From Flavobacteriaceae bacterium (GTDB lineage Bacteria > Bacteroidota > Bacteroidia > Flavobacteriales > Flavobacteriaceae), in assembly GCA_016763215.1 (NCBI GenBank), contig JAESUF010000393.1:1-9420 (forward strand): 9,420 nt of DNA. The letters are read 5' to 3'. Position numbers and translations under genes: made by a program. This document shows, piece after piece, positions 1-6,368 of the stretch. Under the pieces are notes generated by a model. It was not told the origin of the DNA and did no database searches. It saw only the letters and a list, made by a program, of their open reading frames with translations. The number at the start of each line of letters is the position of its first letter. Position 1 is the stretch's first letter.

Positions 1-600
1 AAACATTATAATTATTCAAAAGAATATATTCTTTGGAGTGTAGAGAAATCACTGAACGAGTTACACACAGATTATTTAGATTTATTACTTCTTCATAGAC
101 CAAGCCCTTTAATGGACCCTGATGAAATTACAGAAGCAGTTAATGAATTAAAAGAAAATGGAAAAATTCTTGATTTTGGAGTTTCTAACTTTACACCATC
201 ACAAGTAACTCTAATTAAAAAGAAAACACCTGTTAGGGTGAATCAAATAGAGTTCTCATTAACAAAGCATTCAGCAATGCATAATGGTTCTCTAGATCAG
301 CTGCTGGAAAAAGAAATAACACCAATGTCATGGAGTCCTTTAGGAAGCGTATTTAAAGAACAAAGTGATGCTAATTCGAGAATCAAAGAAGTTCTAAAAA
401 TATTGACAAAAAAATATAGCGCTACTGAAGATCAATTGCTGTTAGCTTGGGTATTAAAACATCCATCAAAAGTTCACCCAGTAATAGGAACAACGAATAA
501 AGAAAGAATAGCAAATGCTGTAATGGCAGTAAATATTGATTTAGAATTAGAAGACTGGTTTACATTGCTAGTCGCTTGTCAAGGGTATAAAGTTCCATAA
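1..600 (+). CDS. Aldo/keto reductase, YdhF-like, 3' part only
   Basis: The frame is open from the first base of the window, so the gene begins upstream; 199 residues are visible and the family is about 290-300 residues long. It is an NAD(P)H-dependent oxidoreductase with a TIM-barrel fold, presumably cytoplasmic; the physiological substrate is unknown. The visible part starts before the catalytic histidine strand (YLDLLLLHRP, His32 of the fragment) and continues through GKILDFGVSNF, the NQIEFS strand, and the C-terminal cofactor-phosphate loop region (PVIGTTNKERI). The catalytic Asp, Tyr and Lys would lie in the missing N-terminal part. The block HRPSPLMDPDEI and the ending GYKVP closely match what I recall of E. 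coli YdhF. The internal ATG at 112 is Met38 of the fragment, in the middle of the barrel, and is not the start. The next gene begins one base after the stop, which suggests co-transcription. Confidence 0.93.
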   Translation, partial: KHYNYSKEYILWSVEKSLNELHTDYLDLLLLHRPSPLMDPDEITEAVNELKENGKILDFGVSNFTPSQVTLIKKKTPVRVNQIEFSLTKHSAMHNGSLDQLLEKEITPMSWSPLGSVFKEQSDANSRIKEVLKILTKKYSATEDQLLLAWVLKHPSKVHPVIGTTNKERIANAVMAVNIDLELEDWFTLLVACQGYKVP

Positions 601-601
601 A

Positions 602-1741
602 ATGATTAACAAACGACTTTTGATTAAAAACTTGCTCAGTCATAATGACGAGAATAGCTTTTATGACAAAAAGTTGAAATTATCGTTGGGAGGCAAAGAA
701 GGAAAGGCTAAATTTCTAAAACACGTTTGTGCGTTATCAAACTCGAACCCAGAAAACAATTCGTACATTGTTATTGGTGTTGAAGATGAAGAAAATAAAA
801 TTGTTGGCGTTGATTTTTATGATGATAGTAAGATTCAAAACTTAGTGAATGCTTACTTAAGAAACCCTCCAAAAATTCAATATGAAAACGTGCCTTTTCC
901 AAGACTTCCGAGGCATAAAGTTGTTGGATTGGTTACAATTCATTCAAATAATAAAATAACATCATTATTAAAAAATGCTTGGAAATATAGAAGAGAAACT
1001 ATCTTTTATAGAAGGGGAAGTAACTCGATGCCTGCAGTTAAAAAATTTGAACTAAGAAATACAAATAAACCCATTGTTGAGGCAATAGAAAAAAGCGCAG
1101 ACAATAATATAGAATTAACCTTGGCCGGTGTGTTTGATTTCTTCAACAACCATAGAGAAGAGTACAATCCGCAATACAAAGTATTTAATGAGCAATTTGT
1201 ATTGTGTTGGGCTGGAGAGAAAAAAGTAATTAACGGAGAAGAGTTTTATTCAAGAGTAGATATTGAACTAATTAATGAACAGGTACGCTTGTTTTATTCT
1301 TCTTTAGATGATGTTCAAATTAATTACAATCAACATGCATTTATCATCACCGAATATATTTCATTAGGCATAGATAAGGAACAAAAACACTACCCGCTAG
1401 AAAAAACAATTATCAATTTTAAGGACAATGGGAAGCATGATATTGTTACTGAGTTTTTATTTGAAGCTCCACGATTTGATGAAGCAATGATTCAGCTTAT
1501 TTATCAAAACAACAACTCAATCGTTGCAAAAATTGAAAAAGGGGAGGCCTTATCTGTTTTAGAGCACGATGATGTATTGCGATTACCCACAAACTACCTC
1601 ATTTCTTTTTTACATGGTTATTTAGATTCGGGAGAGCAACTTAAAAAAGCCAAAGAGTATATCAAAAACATCGATGTTAAATCGCCCTACATAAAATACA
1701 AAGAAGCAATGCGAGTACTACGCAAAGTAAAATATCAATAA
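602..1741 (+). CDS. AlbA_2 (Schlafen-type) domain protein, often annotated 'ATP-binding protein'
   Basis: This 379-residue protein has an N-terminal AlbA_2-like domain, roughly residues 15-160. The supporting signs are the block KFLKHVCALSNSNPENNSYIVIGVED followed by NKIVGVDFYDDSKIQNLV, which matches the usual 'I.K.I.AFANT.GG.L.IGV.D...I.G' pattern. The family's E-F/L-K motif is represented only by KKLKL at about residues 23-27, so the acidic position is not obvious. Residues 160-379 form a long C-terminal region I cannot assign to a named domain; it ends in a lysine-rich helix. No signal peptide or membrane segment is visible, so it is probably cytoplasmic. AlbA_2 domains bind nucleic acids or act as helicase/regulator modules, but the role of this full-length version is unknown. 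From memory it is widely conserved in Flavobacteriaceae. One base separates it from the reductase stop, so the two are probably translated from one message. Confidence 0.82.
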   Translation: MINKRLLIKNLLSHNDENSFYDKKLKLSLGGKEGKAKFLKHVCALSNSNPENNSYIVIGVEDEENKIVGVDFYDDSKIQNLVNAYLRNPPKIQYENVPFPRLPRHKVVGLVTIHSNNKITSLLKNAWKYRRETIFYRRGSNSMPAVKKFELRNTNKPIVEAIEKSADNNIELTLAGVFDFFNNHREEYNPQYKVFNEQFVLCWAGEKKVINGEEFYSRVDIELINEQVRLFYSSLDDVQINYNQHAFIITEYISLGIDKEQKHYPLEKTIINFKDNGKHDIVTEFLFEAPRFDEAMIQLIYQNNNSIVAKIEKGEALSVLEHDDVLRLPTNYLISFLHGYLDSGEQLKKAKEYIKNIDVKSPYIKYKEAMRVLRKVKYQ

Positions 1742-1762
1742 AAGTTACTTCAATTTGAAACC

Positions 1763-1792
1763 CTACTATCTTTTTCTCGTTTTTAATAGTAG
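1763..1792 (+). other. Weak inverted repeat in the leader of the ECF sigma operon
   Basis: The arms CTACTAT (1763-1769) and ATAGTAG (1786-1792) are perfect complements around a 16-base T-rich loop. The repeat sits in the 66-base gap between the AlbA_2 gene and the sigma factor, and ends 15 bases before the sigma ATG. It could be a weak terminator for the upstream pair, an operator, or a chance AT-rich palindrome. An 11-base palindrome, TTCAATTTGAA, lies just upstream at about 1749-1759. I see no convincing Bacteroidota promoter (TTTG followed by TAnnTTTG) in this gap. Confidence 0.3.
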
Positions 1793-1807
1793 AACCAACC
1801 AAAATAA

Positions 1808-2356
1808 ATGTCGGAAGAAATTAATTTATTAATAGAGCAATGTAAAAGAGGAAATCAAAAAGCCCAATTACAGGTATATAACCTCTATTGTGAAGCAATA
1901 TTTTTTATAGCCTGTAGGTATCTTAAAAATGAAGAAGAAGCAAAAGATGCAATGCAAGAAGGGTTCTTAAAAGCTTTTTTAAAAATGGATTCCAATGTTA
2001 AAGACATCAATTTTGGAGCTTGGTTAAAGAGAATTATCATTAATCAATGTCTCGATGTTCTCAAAAAGAAGAAGTTAGAAACAATTTCCTTAGAGGATTA
2101 TTCTTTTGAGATTATAGATGATGACGATTGGAATTTTGATGCAGAAATTACAAAGGAAAAGGTTGTAGAAGCCATAGACAAACTGCCTGAAAAGTATCGA
2201 TTAGTGATCAATCTGTATTTAATTGAAGGATATGATCATTCAGAAATATCTGAAATTATGGAAATACCAATTAAGACATCTAGAACACATTTGAGAAGGG
2301 GGAAATTGCAATTAAAAGAACTTTTAAAAGAGAAAAAATATGAAGCAAGATATTAG
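1808..2356 (+). CDS. RNA polymerase ECF-type sigma-70 factor
   Basis: This is a 182-residue group IV sigma factor that directs RNA polymerase to a small stress or envelope regulon. The sigma region 2 domain covers about residues 18-90. It shows the core-binding helix EEEAKDAMQEGFLKAF (42-57) and FGAWLKRIIINQCLDVLKK (69-87). An acidic linker (EIIDDDDWNFDAE) leads to sigma region 4 at about 117-172, with the conserved LPEKYRLVINLYLIEGYDHSEI and the recognition helix around IPIKTSRTHLRRGK. There is no sigma 1 or 3 domain. The ATG at 1808 gives the family length. The stop overlaps the next gene, which starts at 2340, by 17 bases. The downstream membrane protein is therefore its likely anti-sigma factor, translated by coupling. 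ECF operons of this kind are usually autoregulated, but I cannot point to the promoter. Confidence 0.94.
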   Translation: MSEEINLLIEQCKRGNQKAQLQVYNLYCEAIFFIACRYLKNEEEAKDAMQEGFLKAFLKMDSNVKDINFGAWLKRIIINQCLDVLKKKKLETISLEDYSFEIIDDDDWNFDAEITKEKVVEAIDKLPEKYRLVINLYLIEGYDHSEISEIMEIPIKTSRTHLRRGKLQLKELLKEKKYEARY

Positions 2357-2932
2357 AGACCTATTTAAGCACGGGGAGTTTTCAAAAAAAAGTTACCGGA
2401 GTCTCACAAAGAGGAGTTTTTAGAGAAACTTGAAAAATTAGAGGTTAGAAAACCGAGAAAGAAGAAGACCTTCCGTTTTTTAAAAGTTGCAGCGTCTATT
2501 GTGTTATTATTTTCAGTGGGTCTTTACCTCCAAAAAGACAATGATCAGAACACAACATTAAAAGCTCAAGTTGAACAGATCGAGAAAGAGTACCTGAAGA
2601 ACATTGACAAAGAATGGGACATTTTTGTAAAGCTTACAACAGACAAAAAATTGATAGAAAAATACAAAGAGAAATTACTGAGTTTAGATATAAATTATAG
2701 AGAGGTTTCAGAGCAATTTCAAGAAAGCCCAAATAATATCAACATTCTGGAATCGCTCATAAACAACCTACAAAGACGGCTTCAATTAATAAAAAATATT
2801 AAAGAACACCTTAAAGAGTTAAATCAAAAACACACAAGTAATGAAACAATTTATTTACAGTATTTTATTTGTATTTACAATACAAACAACTTTTTCTCAA
2901 TCAGAAGAGTTGGTCTTAAAAAAAAGCTTTAA
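2340..2932 (+). pseudogene. Single-pass membrane anti-sigma factor, frameshifted at an A8 run
   Basis: The gene starts at ATG 2340, inside the end of the sigma gene. The initial frame reads MKQDIRDLFKHGEFSKK and then runs into a stop at 2421-2423. The natural continuation, KKLPESHKEEFLEKLEKLE, lies in the -1 frame from the A8 run at 2384-2391, so one A appears to be missing or the ribosome must slip. The continuation has a basic stretch (RKPRKKK), one membrane helix (FLKVAASIVLLFSVGLYL, about 2475-2528) and a charged helical, coiled-coil-like C-terminus outside the membrane. That is the usual plan for flavobacterial anti-sigma factors without a zinc-binding HxxxCxxC motif. The restored frame is 197 residues and runs 92 bases into the next gene. 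The last 20-30 residues look non-native, so a second lesion or a lost stop is possible. If the break is real, the partner sigma factor would be unrestrained. A sequencing error is an equally good explanation. Confidence 0.72.
2384..2391 (+). other. A8 run forming an A-AAA-AAA slippery heptamer at the frameshift point
   Basis: In the frame set by ATG 2340 the codons are TCA AAA AAA AGT, so bases 2384-2390 form the heptamer A AAA AAA followed by G. This permits both tRNAs to re-pair in the -1 frame, and that is exactly the shift needed to enter the long downstream frame. Runs of eight or more As also allow transcriptional slippage and replication slippage. I did not find an obvious strong stimulatory stem-loop immediately downstream or a strong internal Shine-Dalgarno upstream, so active programming is unproven. 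Confidence 0.5.
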
Positions 2933-3983
2933 TGTAGATAAAAACACAATTTTAAATCTTGATGTTGATAATGTTACAATTCAATTTGTAGAATCTACTG
3001 ATGATAAAATTCATCTTGATTATTCTATTGTTTTTAATAAAGATTCAGAGGAATTTGTTTACAGAGTTTTTAATGATATAAAAGCGGAAGTTTTTAAAGA
3101 TAATAATATTGTTACTCTTGATATAAAAAATTCTATGTTTTTAGGAGAGCTCTATACCATGGATGTAGACATAAATACCTATAAAAAATATATTGCAGAA
3201 TATTTTAAGCAAATAAAACAGAACAAATTTTTATACAAATCTAAAGATTCCTTATTAAGAGAAATTAATTCAAGTTCTGGTCCTGGTTCTAATGATTATT
3301 TTAAGAAGTTAAAAAGAGAAAATCCAAATAAAAATTTTGGTGAAAGAAGCAGAAGGTTTAAGCAAAAATTTATAATTAAAGCTCCAAAATATCTTAAAAT
3401 TAAAATTAAAGCACTTCATTCAAGAATCAACTTTAATTATGATATTTCAAAACCAATTGAACTCAATTCATTTAAAACATATTTAAAATTTAAAAATTTA
3501 GAATCAAAACAAAATAAGTTCAGTTTACATTTTGGAATTTTTCAATCAAAAAAAGTAGTTGGAGGAACTTATTTCTTTAAAGATGTAAATAAAGTTTCAA
3601 TTGGTTCTATTTCTGATGTAAAACTTGACACGGAAACATCTAAAATTCAAATAGGAGAAATTTGTAAAAATGTAAGATTTAATGATTTTAACAGTAAACT
3701 TAACTTTTATAACTTCTCTAAAAATTTCACAAGCTTCAATTTCGTTGGAGATTATTCTGAGTTAAGCTTTTACGACGTAAAGAAGAATAATTATTCTATG
3801 GATGTTTTTGGGTTTAACACAGCTTTATTTCTGAATAAAGTGAAGACTACCTTTGGAAACTCTAAAGAAAAAAAGCTGACTAAAATCTTAGAGAAAAAAG
3901 CAAAGAATAATAACACTTCAGGAAAAGTTAAAATAGAATTAAAAAATGGAATTTTAAATATAATACCTGAGAAGAAAGAGTAA
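2841..3983 (+). CDS. Secreted protein of unknown function in the ECF sigma operon
   Basis: This 380-residue protein has a signal peptide at residues 1-20 (MKQFIYSILFVFTIQTTFSQ) with likely cleavage around TFSQ/SEE; there are no further membrane segments, so it is periplasmic or surface-exposed. The mature part opens with alternating hydrophobic strands (NTILNLDVDNVTIQFVE, then KIHLDYSIVF). A lysine-rich helical insert follows at about 110-180. The second half is a series of short beta-strand repeats (KIQIGEICKNVRFNDFNSKLNFYNF and similar), which resembles the beta-helical layout of DUF4097-type proteins. No catalytic motif is visible. From memory, proteins like this follow flavobacterial ECF sigma/anti-sigma pairs as an uncharacterised third gene. 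The ATG lies inside the extended reading frame of the anti-sigma gene, and the signal peptide fixes this start. Codon use is more AT-rich than in the sigma gene. It may sense envelope state or be the regulon's effector; neither is shown. Confidence 0.72.
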   Translation: MKQFIYSILFVFTIQTTFSQSEELVLKKSFNVDKNTILNLDVDNVTIQFVESTDDKIHLDYSIVFNKDSEEFVYRVFNDIKAEVFKDNNIVTLDIKNSMFLGELYTMDVDINTYKKYIAEYFKQIKQNKFLYKSKDSLLREINSSSGPGSNDYFKKLKRENPNKNFGERSRRFKQKFIIKAPKYLKIKIKALHSRINFNYDISKPIELNSFKTYLKFKNLESKQNKFSLHFGIFQSKKVVGGTYFFKDVNKVSIGSISDVKLDTETSKIQIGEICKNVRFNDFNSKLNFYNFSKNFTSFNFVGDYSELSFYDVKKNNYSMDVFGFNTALFLNKVKTTFGNSKEKKLTKILEKKAKNNNTSGKVKIELKNGILNIIPEKKE

Positions 3984-4000
3984 ATCAGAATCAGAATCAG
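3983..4000 (+). repeat. Three tandem AATCAG hexamers
   Basis: Three perfect copies of AATCAG lie end to end, starting on the last base of the TAA stop of the secreted protein gene (3981-3983). They lie between the stop and the terminator hairpins. The array is too short to call a functional repeat, but its copy number could vary between strains. Confidence 0.7.
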
Positions 4001-4004
4001 AAAA

Positions 4005-4023
4005 TTTACTAAGAATTAGTAAA
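4005..4023 (+). other. Perfect 8-bp hairpin upstream of the terminator
   Basis: The arms TTTACTAA (4005-4012) and TTAGTAAA (4016-4023) are perfectly complementary around a GAA loop. The last three bases overlap the 5' arm of the stronger terminator stem at 4021-4049, so both hairpins cannot form fully at once. It is AT-only except for one C-G pair, so it is weak. Confidence 0.45.
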
Positions 4024-4049
4024 AAGCCAAGTATTTTACTTGGCTTTTT
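4021..4049. terminator. Bidirectional intrinsic terminator between convergent operons
   Basis: A 13-bp perfect stem (AAAAAGCCAAGTA at 4021-4033, TACTTGGCTTTTT at 4037-4049) encloses a TTT loop. The 3' arm ends in a T-run on the + strand, and the A-run at the 5' end gives a U-run on the - strand. It therefore can end both the sigma operon (+, stop at 3983) and the zinc-ribbon gene (-, stop at 4053). Its position, 38 bases after one stop and 3 bases from the other, fits this role. Confidence 0.88.
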
Positions 4050-4052
4050 ATG

Positions 4053-5162
4053 TTATTTTTTTGATGCAAAGAATATAATCAAAGCTATAATCCCCAACCC
4101 TAATAGCACAGCCAAGGCAATTTTAATCCAGCTGTATGGACGTTGACCTTGAACCTCGCCTGTTCTTCCATTCACTAAAAATTGATACAGTTTATTCTTG
4201 TATTTGTAAGCGCTTACAAAACCAGGCAACAACAGATGTTTAAACGTAATGTCGTTGTAATTGGTGTTCTTGGAAATAATCCGTTGCACATCACCACCAA
4301 TGTCTCTTCTAATTAGTGCGCGAATTTTAGGATCGATAATTTCTTTGGCTTTTTCAAACCCATCACCTAAACCCACTTGATATTTTTCAGTAATGAATCC
4401 ACTTAAATAGCTTTTGTCAAAAGGCACCAAATTGTTTAAATCCCAAGGTTCTAACTTGTAAATATATTTCTCAGGCAATGAATTTGACCCTACTACCAAA
4501 ACATCATCAAAAAAGTTAGACACATTTCCCCAAGCAGGAGACCATCGAGTCTGTTGTACCTGTCTTGTATTTATCTGGGTTTTCCCATCTACCGTTGTTG
4601 TATAGGTTTCTGTTATATAATAATGATCACCTCGTTGCCCTGTATATTTTGTAAAAGTATCAGAGTCGTAGGTCCAATAAGGAATGTAAACCCCTTTAAA
4701 ATGATCAAAACTTAAGGTTGCTTTTTTTAATTGATTCGGTGCAAACCATAGTTTTTTTACCCATTTTTTAAATTCCTCTTTTGCTGTTTCCTTATCAAAA
4801 TTAAAAGGCAGGATTGCCTTTGGAAGAATAATTTCTTCCTCTTTTGCATGTTCAACAATTAAGGGAGTTGTACAATAAGGGCAATTGGCAGAGGTAATAT
4901 TTCGTTCCAGAGAAGAAGAAGCTCCACAGTTTTCGCATTTCGCGAAATTTTCAGTAAGTGTTTCTTCTGAGGACGATTTTTTTTCTAAGTATTCGTGATA
5001 ATCGAGTTCTTGAAAATCACCTTCTATTTGCGGAATTTCATTTTCAGTTCCACAATGCTCACAATTTAAATGCTGAGTTCCGGGTTTGTATTTTAAGTCG
5101 CTTCCGCAACTGGTACAAGCAAAGGTTCCAACAGCGACTTCTTTTTCTTCTATATTTTCCAT
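4053..5162 (-). CDS. Double zinc-ribbon membrane-anchored protein (TFIIB-type zinc ribbon, YdjG-like)
   Basis: This 369-residue protein begins with two zinc ribbons: CTSC...CEHC (Cys16, 19, 34, 37) and CENC...CPYC (Cys76, 79, 94, 97), separated by an acidic linker. A long middle region (about 110-340) contains PFNFDKETAKEEFKKW, GVYIPYWTYD and LLPGFVSAYKYKNKLYQFLVNGRTGEVQGQRPYS. The NGRTGEV block is typical of this family, which is often mis-annotated as 'PriA helicase' although no helicase motifs are present. One C-terminal membrane helix (about 346-366) is followed by SKK, so the bulk of the protein should face the cytoplasm. The ATG lies 2 bases after the stop of the SPFH gene, so the two form a tight operon. 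In B. subtilis, YdjG (zinc ribbon) and YdjI (SPFH) work together with PspA in membrane stress. The same role here is inferred from the pairing; no pspA is in the window. Confidence 0.82.
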   Translation of the reverse strand: MENIEEKEVAVGTFACTSCGSDLKYKPGTQHLNCEHCGTENEIPQIEGDFQELDYHEYLEKKSSSEETLTENFAKCENCGASSSLERNITSANCPYCTTPLIVEHAKEEEIILPKAILPFNFDKETAKEEFKKWVKKLWFAPNQLKKATLSFDHFKGVYIPYWTYDSDTFTKYTGQRGDHYYITETYTTTVDGKTQINTRQVQQTRWSPAWGNVSNFFDDVLVVGSNSLPEKYIYKLEPWDLNNLVPFDKSYLSGFITEKYQVGLGDGFEKAKEIIDPKIRALIRRDIGGDVQRIISKNTNYNDITFKHLLLPGFVSAYKYKNKLYQFLVNGRTGEVQGQRPYSWIKIALAVLLGLGIIALIIFFASKK

Positions 5163-5164
5163 AT

Positions 5165-6255
5165 TTATTTAGGAATTGGAGGTGGTATACTTCCAAAAAT
5201 AGTTTTTAATTCTTCTTGTTGATCAGCAGCAGTCCAATTGGCCATTCCTTCTTTCCAAACCAACGTGTCTTTTGCTAGTTGACTTTGCTGTGCCATTTGT
5301 TTCAACGTATTCATATTGAAAGGACCCGTTTGTTGTCCGTTTGTAGCAACATAAAATGTAACTCCAGGAATTGGAGGAGGTGTAGCAGGGCTTGGTTGTT
5401 GATTTCCTGAAAAAGCATTTCCCATCTGATTTGCCATGGCAAATCCCATTCCCATTCCCATTCCTGCACCTGCAGTTCCACTTTCATTTTCTGCAGCTTT
5501 TTCTAATGCTTTTGCAGCTTTTATTTGTGCCAACTTATTTAAATCGATTGTGTTTAATCGACTCAATTCAAAGATTTCTTTTTTAATCTCTGGAGGCATC
5601 GATACATTCTCGATTAAGAATTTAGTGACTTCAATACCGTATTTTTTAAATTCTGGGGCAATGATTTCATGTACATATTCTGAAATTTCATTGGTGTTTG
5701 AAGCGTAGTTTTCTACAGGAAGATTTGCTTCGCCAACCGCATCGGTAAAACGAGTAACAATCATACTTCTTAATTGATCTGCAATTTTATCTGTGGTGAA
5801 GTTTCCATCCGTTCCTACAATCTCTTTGATAAAAATAGGCGCATCGTCTACTTTAATTACATAGGTTCCAAAAGCACGAATTTCGAGCATTCCAAAACGG
5901 TGATCACTTAAGGTAATCGGGTTTTTTGTTCCCCATTTTTGATCGGTTATATTTCTGTACTTACAAAATAAACTTCTGCTTTAAAAGGACTATCAAAACC
6001 ATATTTCCAACCTTTTAACGTAGAAAGAATAGGAAGGTTTTGAGTACTTAAGGTGTACATTCCTGGAGTGAATACATCTGCGATTTTCCCTTCGTTGATA
6101 AAAACGGCTACTTGCCCTTCTCGAACGGTTAGTTTCGCACCGTTTTTGATTTCGTTCTGGTATCGTTCAAAACGATGTACCAATGTATTGTTAGAATCAT
6201 CGAGCCATTCAATAATGTCAATAAATTCCCCCCTTAATTTGTCAAATATTCCCAT
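5165..6255 (-). pseudogene. SPFH domain protein with C-terminal GYF_2 domain, frameshifted
   Basis: Two open pieces make one protein. Residues 1-102 (6255 down to the stop at 5947-5949) start MGIFDKLRGEFIDIIEWLDD and contain the SPFH N-terminal part (REGQVAVFINEGKIADVFTPGMYTLST). The rest, in the -1 register, continues NITDQKWGTKNPITLSDHRFG into the piece ending at 5165. Restoring one A near 5950-5955 (ACAGAAAT to ACAGAAAAT on the coding strand) gives 363 residues with no gap. The remainder holds the SPFH core, an Ala-rich helix, a Gly/Met-rich linker (GAGMGMGMGF), a proline stretch and a GYF_2 domain (YVATNGQQTGPFNMNTLKQM...WKEGMANWTAA), ending IPPPIPK. SPFH proteins form membrane-associated oligomeric scaffolds; this branch is YdjI-like. 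The in-frame ATG at 5890 is Met123 of the intact protein and not a genuine start. There is no slippery heptamer at the break, so a mutation or sequencing error is more likely than programmed shifting. Confidence 0.86.
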
Positions 6256-6258
6256 ACC

Positions 6259-6274
6259 AATTGTTTTTACAATT
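6259..6274 (-). promoter_or_regulatory. Small stem-loop next to the SPFH start codon
   Basis: On the - strand, AATTGT-AAAA-ACAATT forms a 6-bp perfect hairpin that ends 3 bases before the ATG at 6255. It occupies the place where a ribosome binding site would be; no Shine-Dalgarno is visible, as is usual in Bacteroidota. It could affect initiation, but it is short, AT-rich and may be chance. Confidence 0.3.
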
Positions 6275-6311
6275 TATAAGTGTACAAGATAGTAGATTTG
6301 TTACATAATTG

Positions 6312-6347
6312 AACTAAAAACCACCTCATTTGAGGTGGTTTTTAGTT
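6312..6347. terminator. Strong hairpin terminator after the hydrolase/sigma operon (copy 1)
   Basis: A 17-bp perfect stem (AACTAAAAACCACCTCA at 6312-6328, TGAGGTGGTTTTTAGTT at 6331-6347) closes over two central bases, in practice an ATTT loop. On the - strand the 3' arm reads GGTTTTTAGTT, giving a short U-run suited to ending the operon whose last stop is at 6369. On the + strand it is followed by more Ts, so it could also act in that direction. The core is repeated at 8362-8389. Confidence 0.82.
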
Positions 6348-6368
6348 TTTTGAATAGAGGAATAAGAG

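Noticed and set aside
2501..2932. Independent 143-residue gene starting at 2501
   Set aside because: The ATG there was not needed: the same frame is open back to 2369, and the start would fall inside the membrane helix of the anti-sigma factor.
4958..5209. Open frame of 83 codons on the + strand
   Set aside because: It is antisense to the zinc-ribbon gene and the SPFH end, whose protein motifs are clear. The translated product is low-complexity and shows no domain.
5392..5708. Two overlapping + strand frames (5392-5586 and 5436-5708)
   Set aside because: They are shadows of the Gly/Met/Ala-rich linker and SPFH region on the - strand; the repetitive HFHF and PIPIPIP residues reflect that linker.
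5165..5890. Independent 241-residue gene starting at ATG 5890
   Set aside because: The first residues continue the SPFH domain mid-strand, and the missing linking residues are readable just upstream in the same frame.
5947..5960. Programmed frameshift in the SPFH gene
   Set aside because: The codons ACA GAA ATA TAA offer no slippery heptamer, so slippage at this place is not supported.
6053..6292. 79-codon + strand frame
   Set aside because: It is antisense to the N-terminal SPFH domain, with no start signal or recognisable domain.
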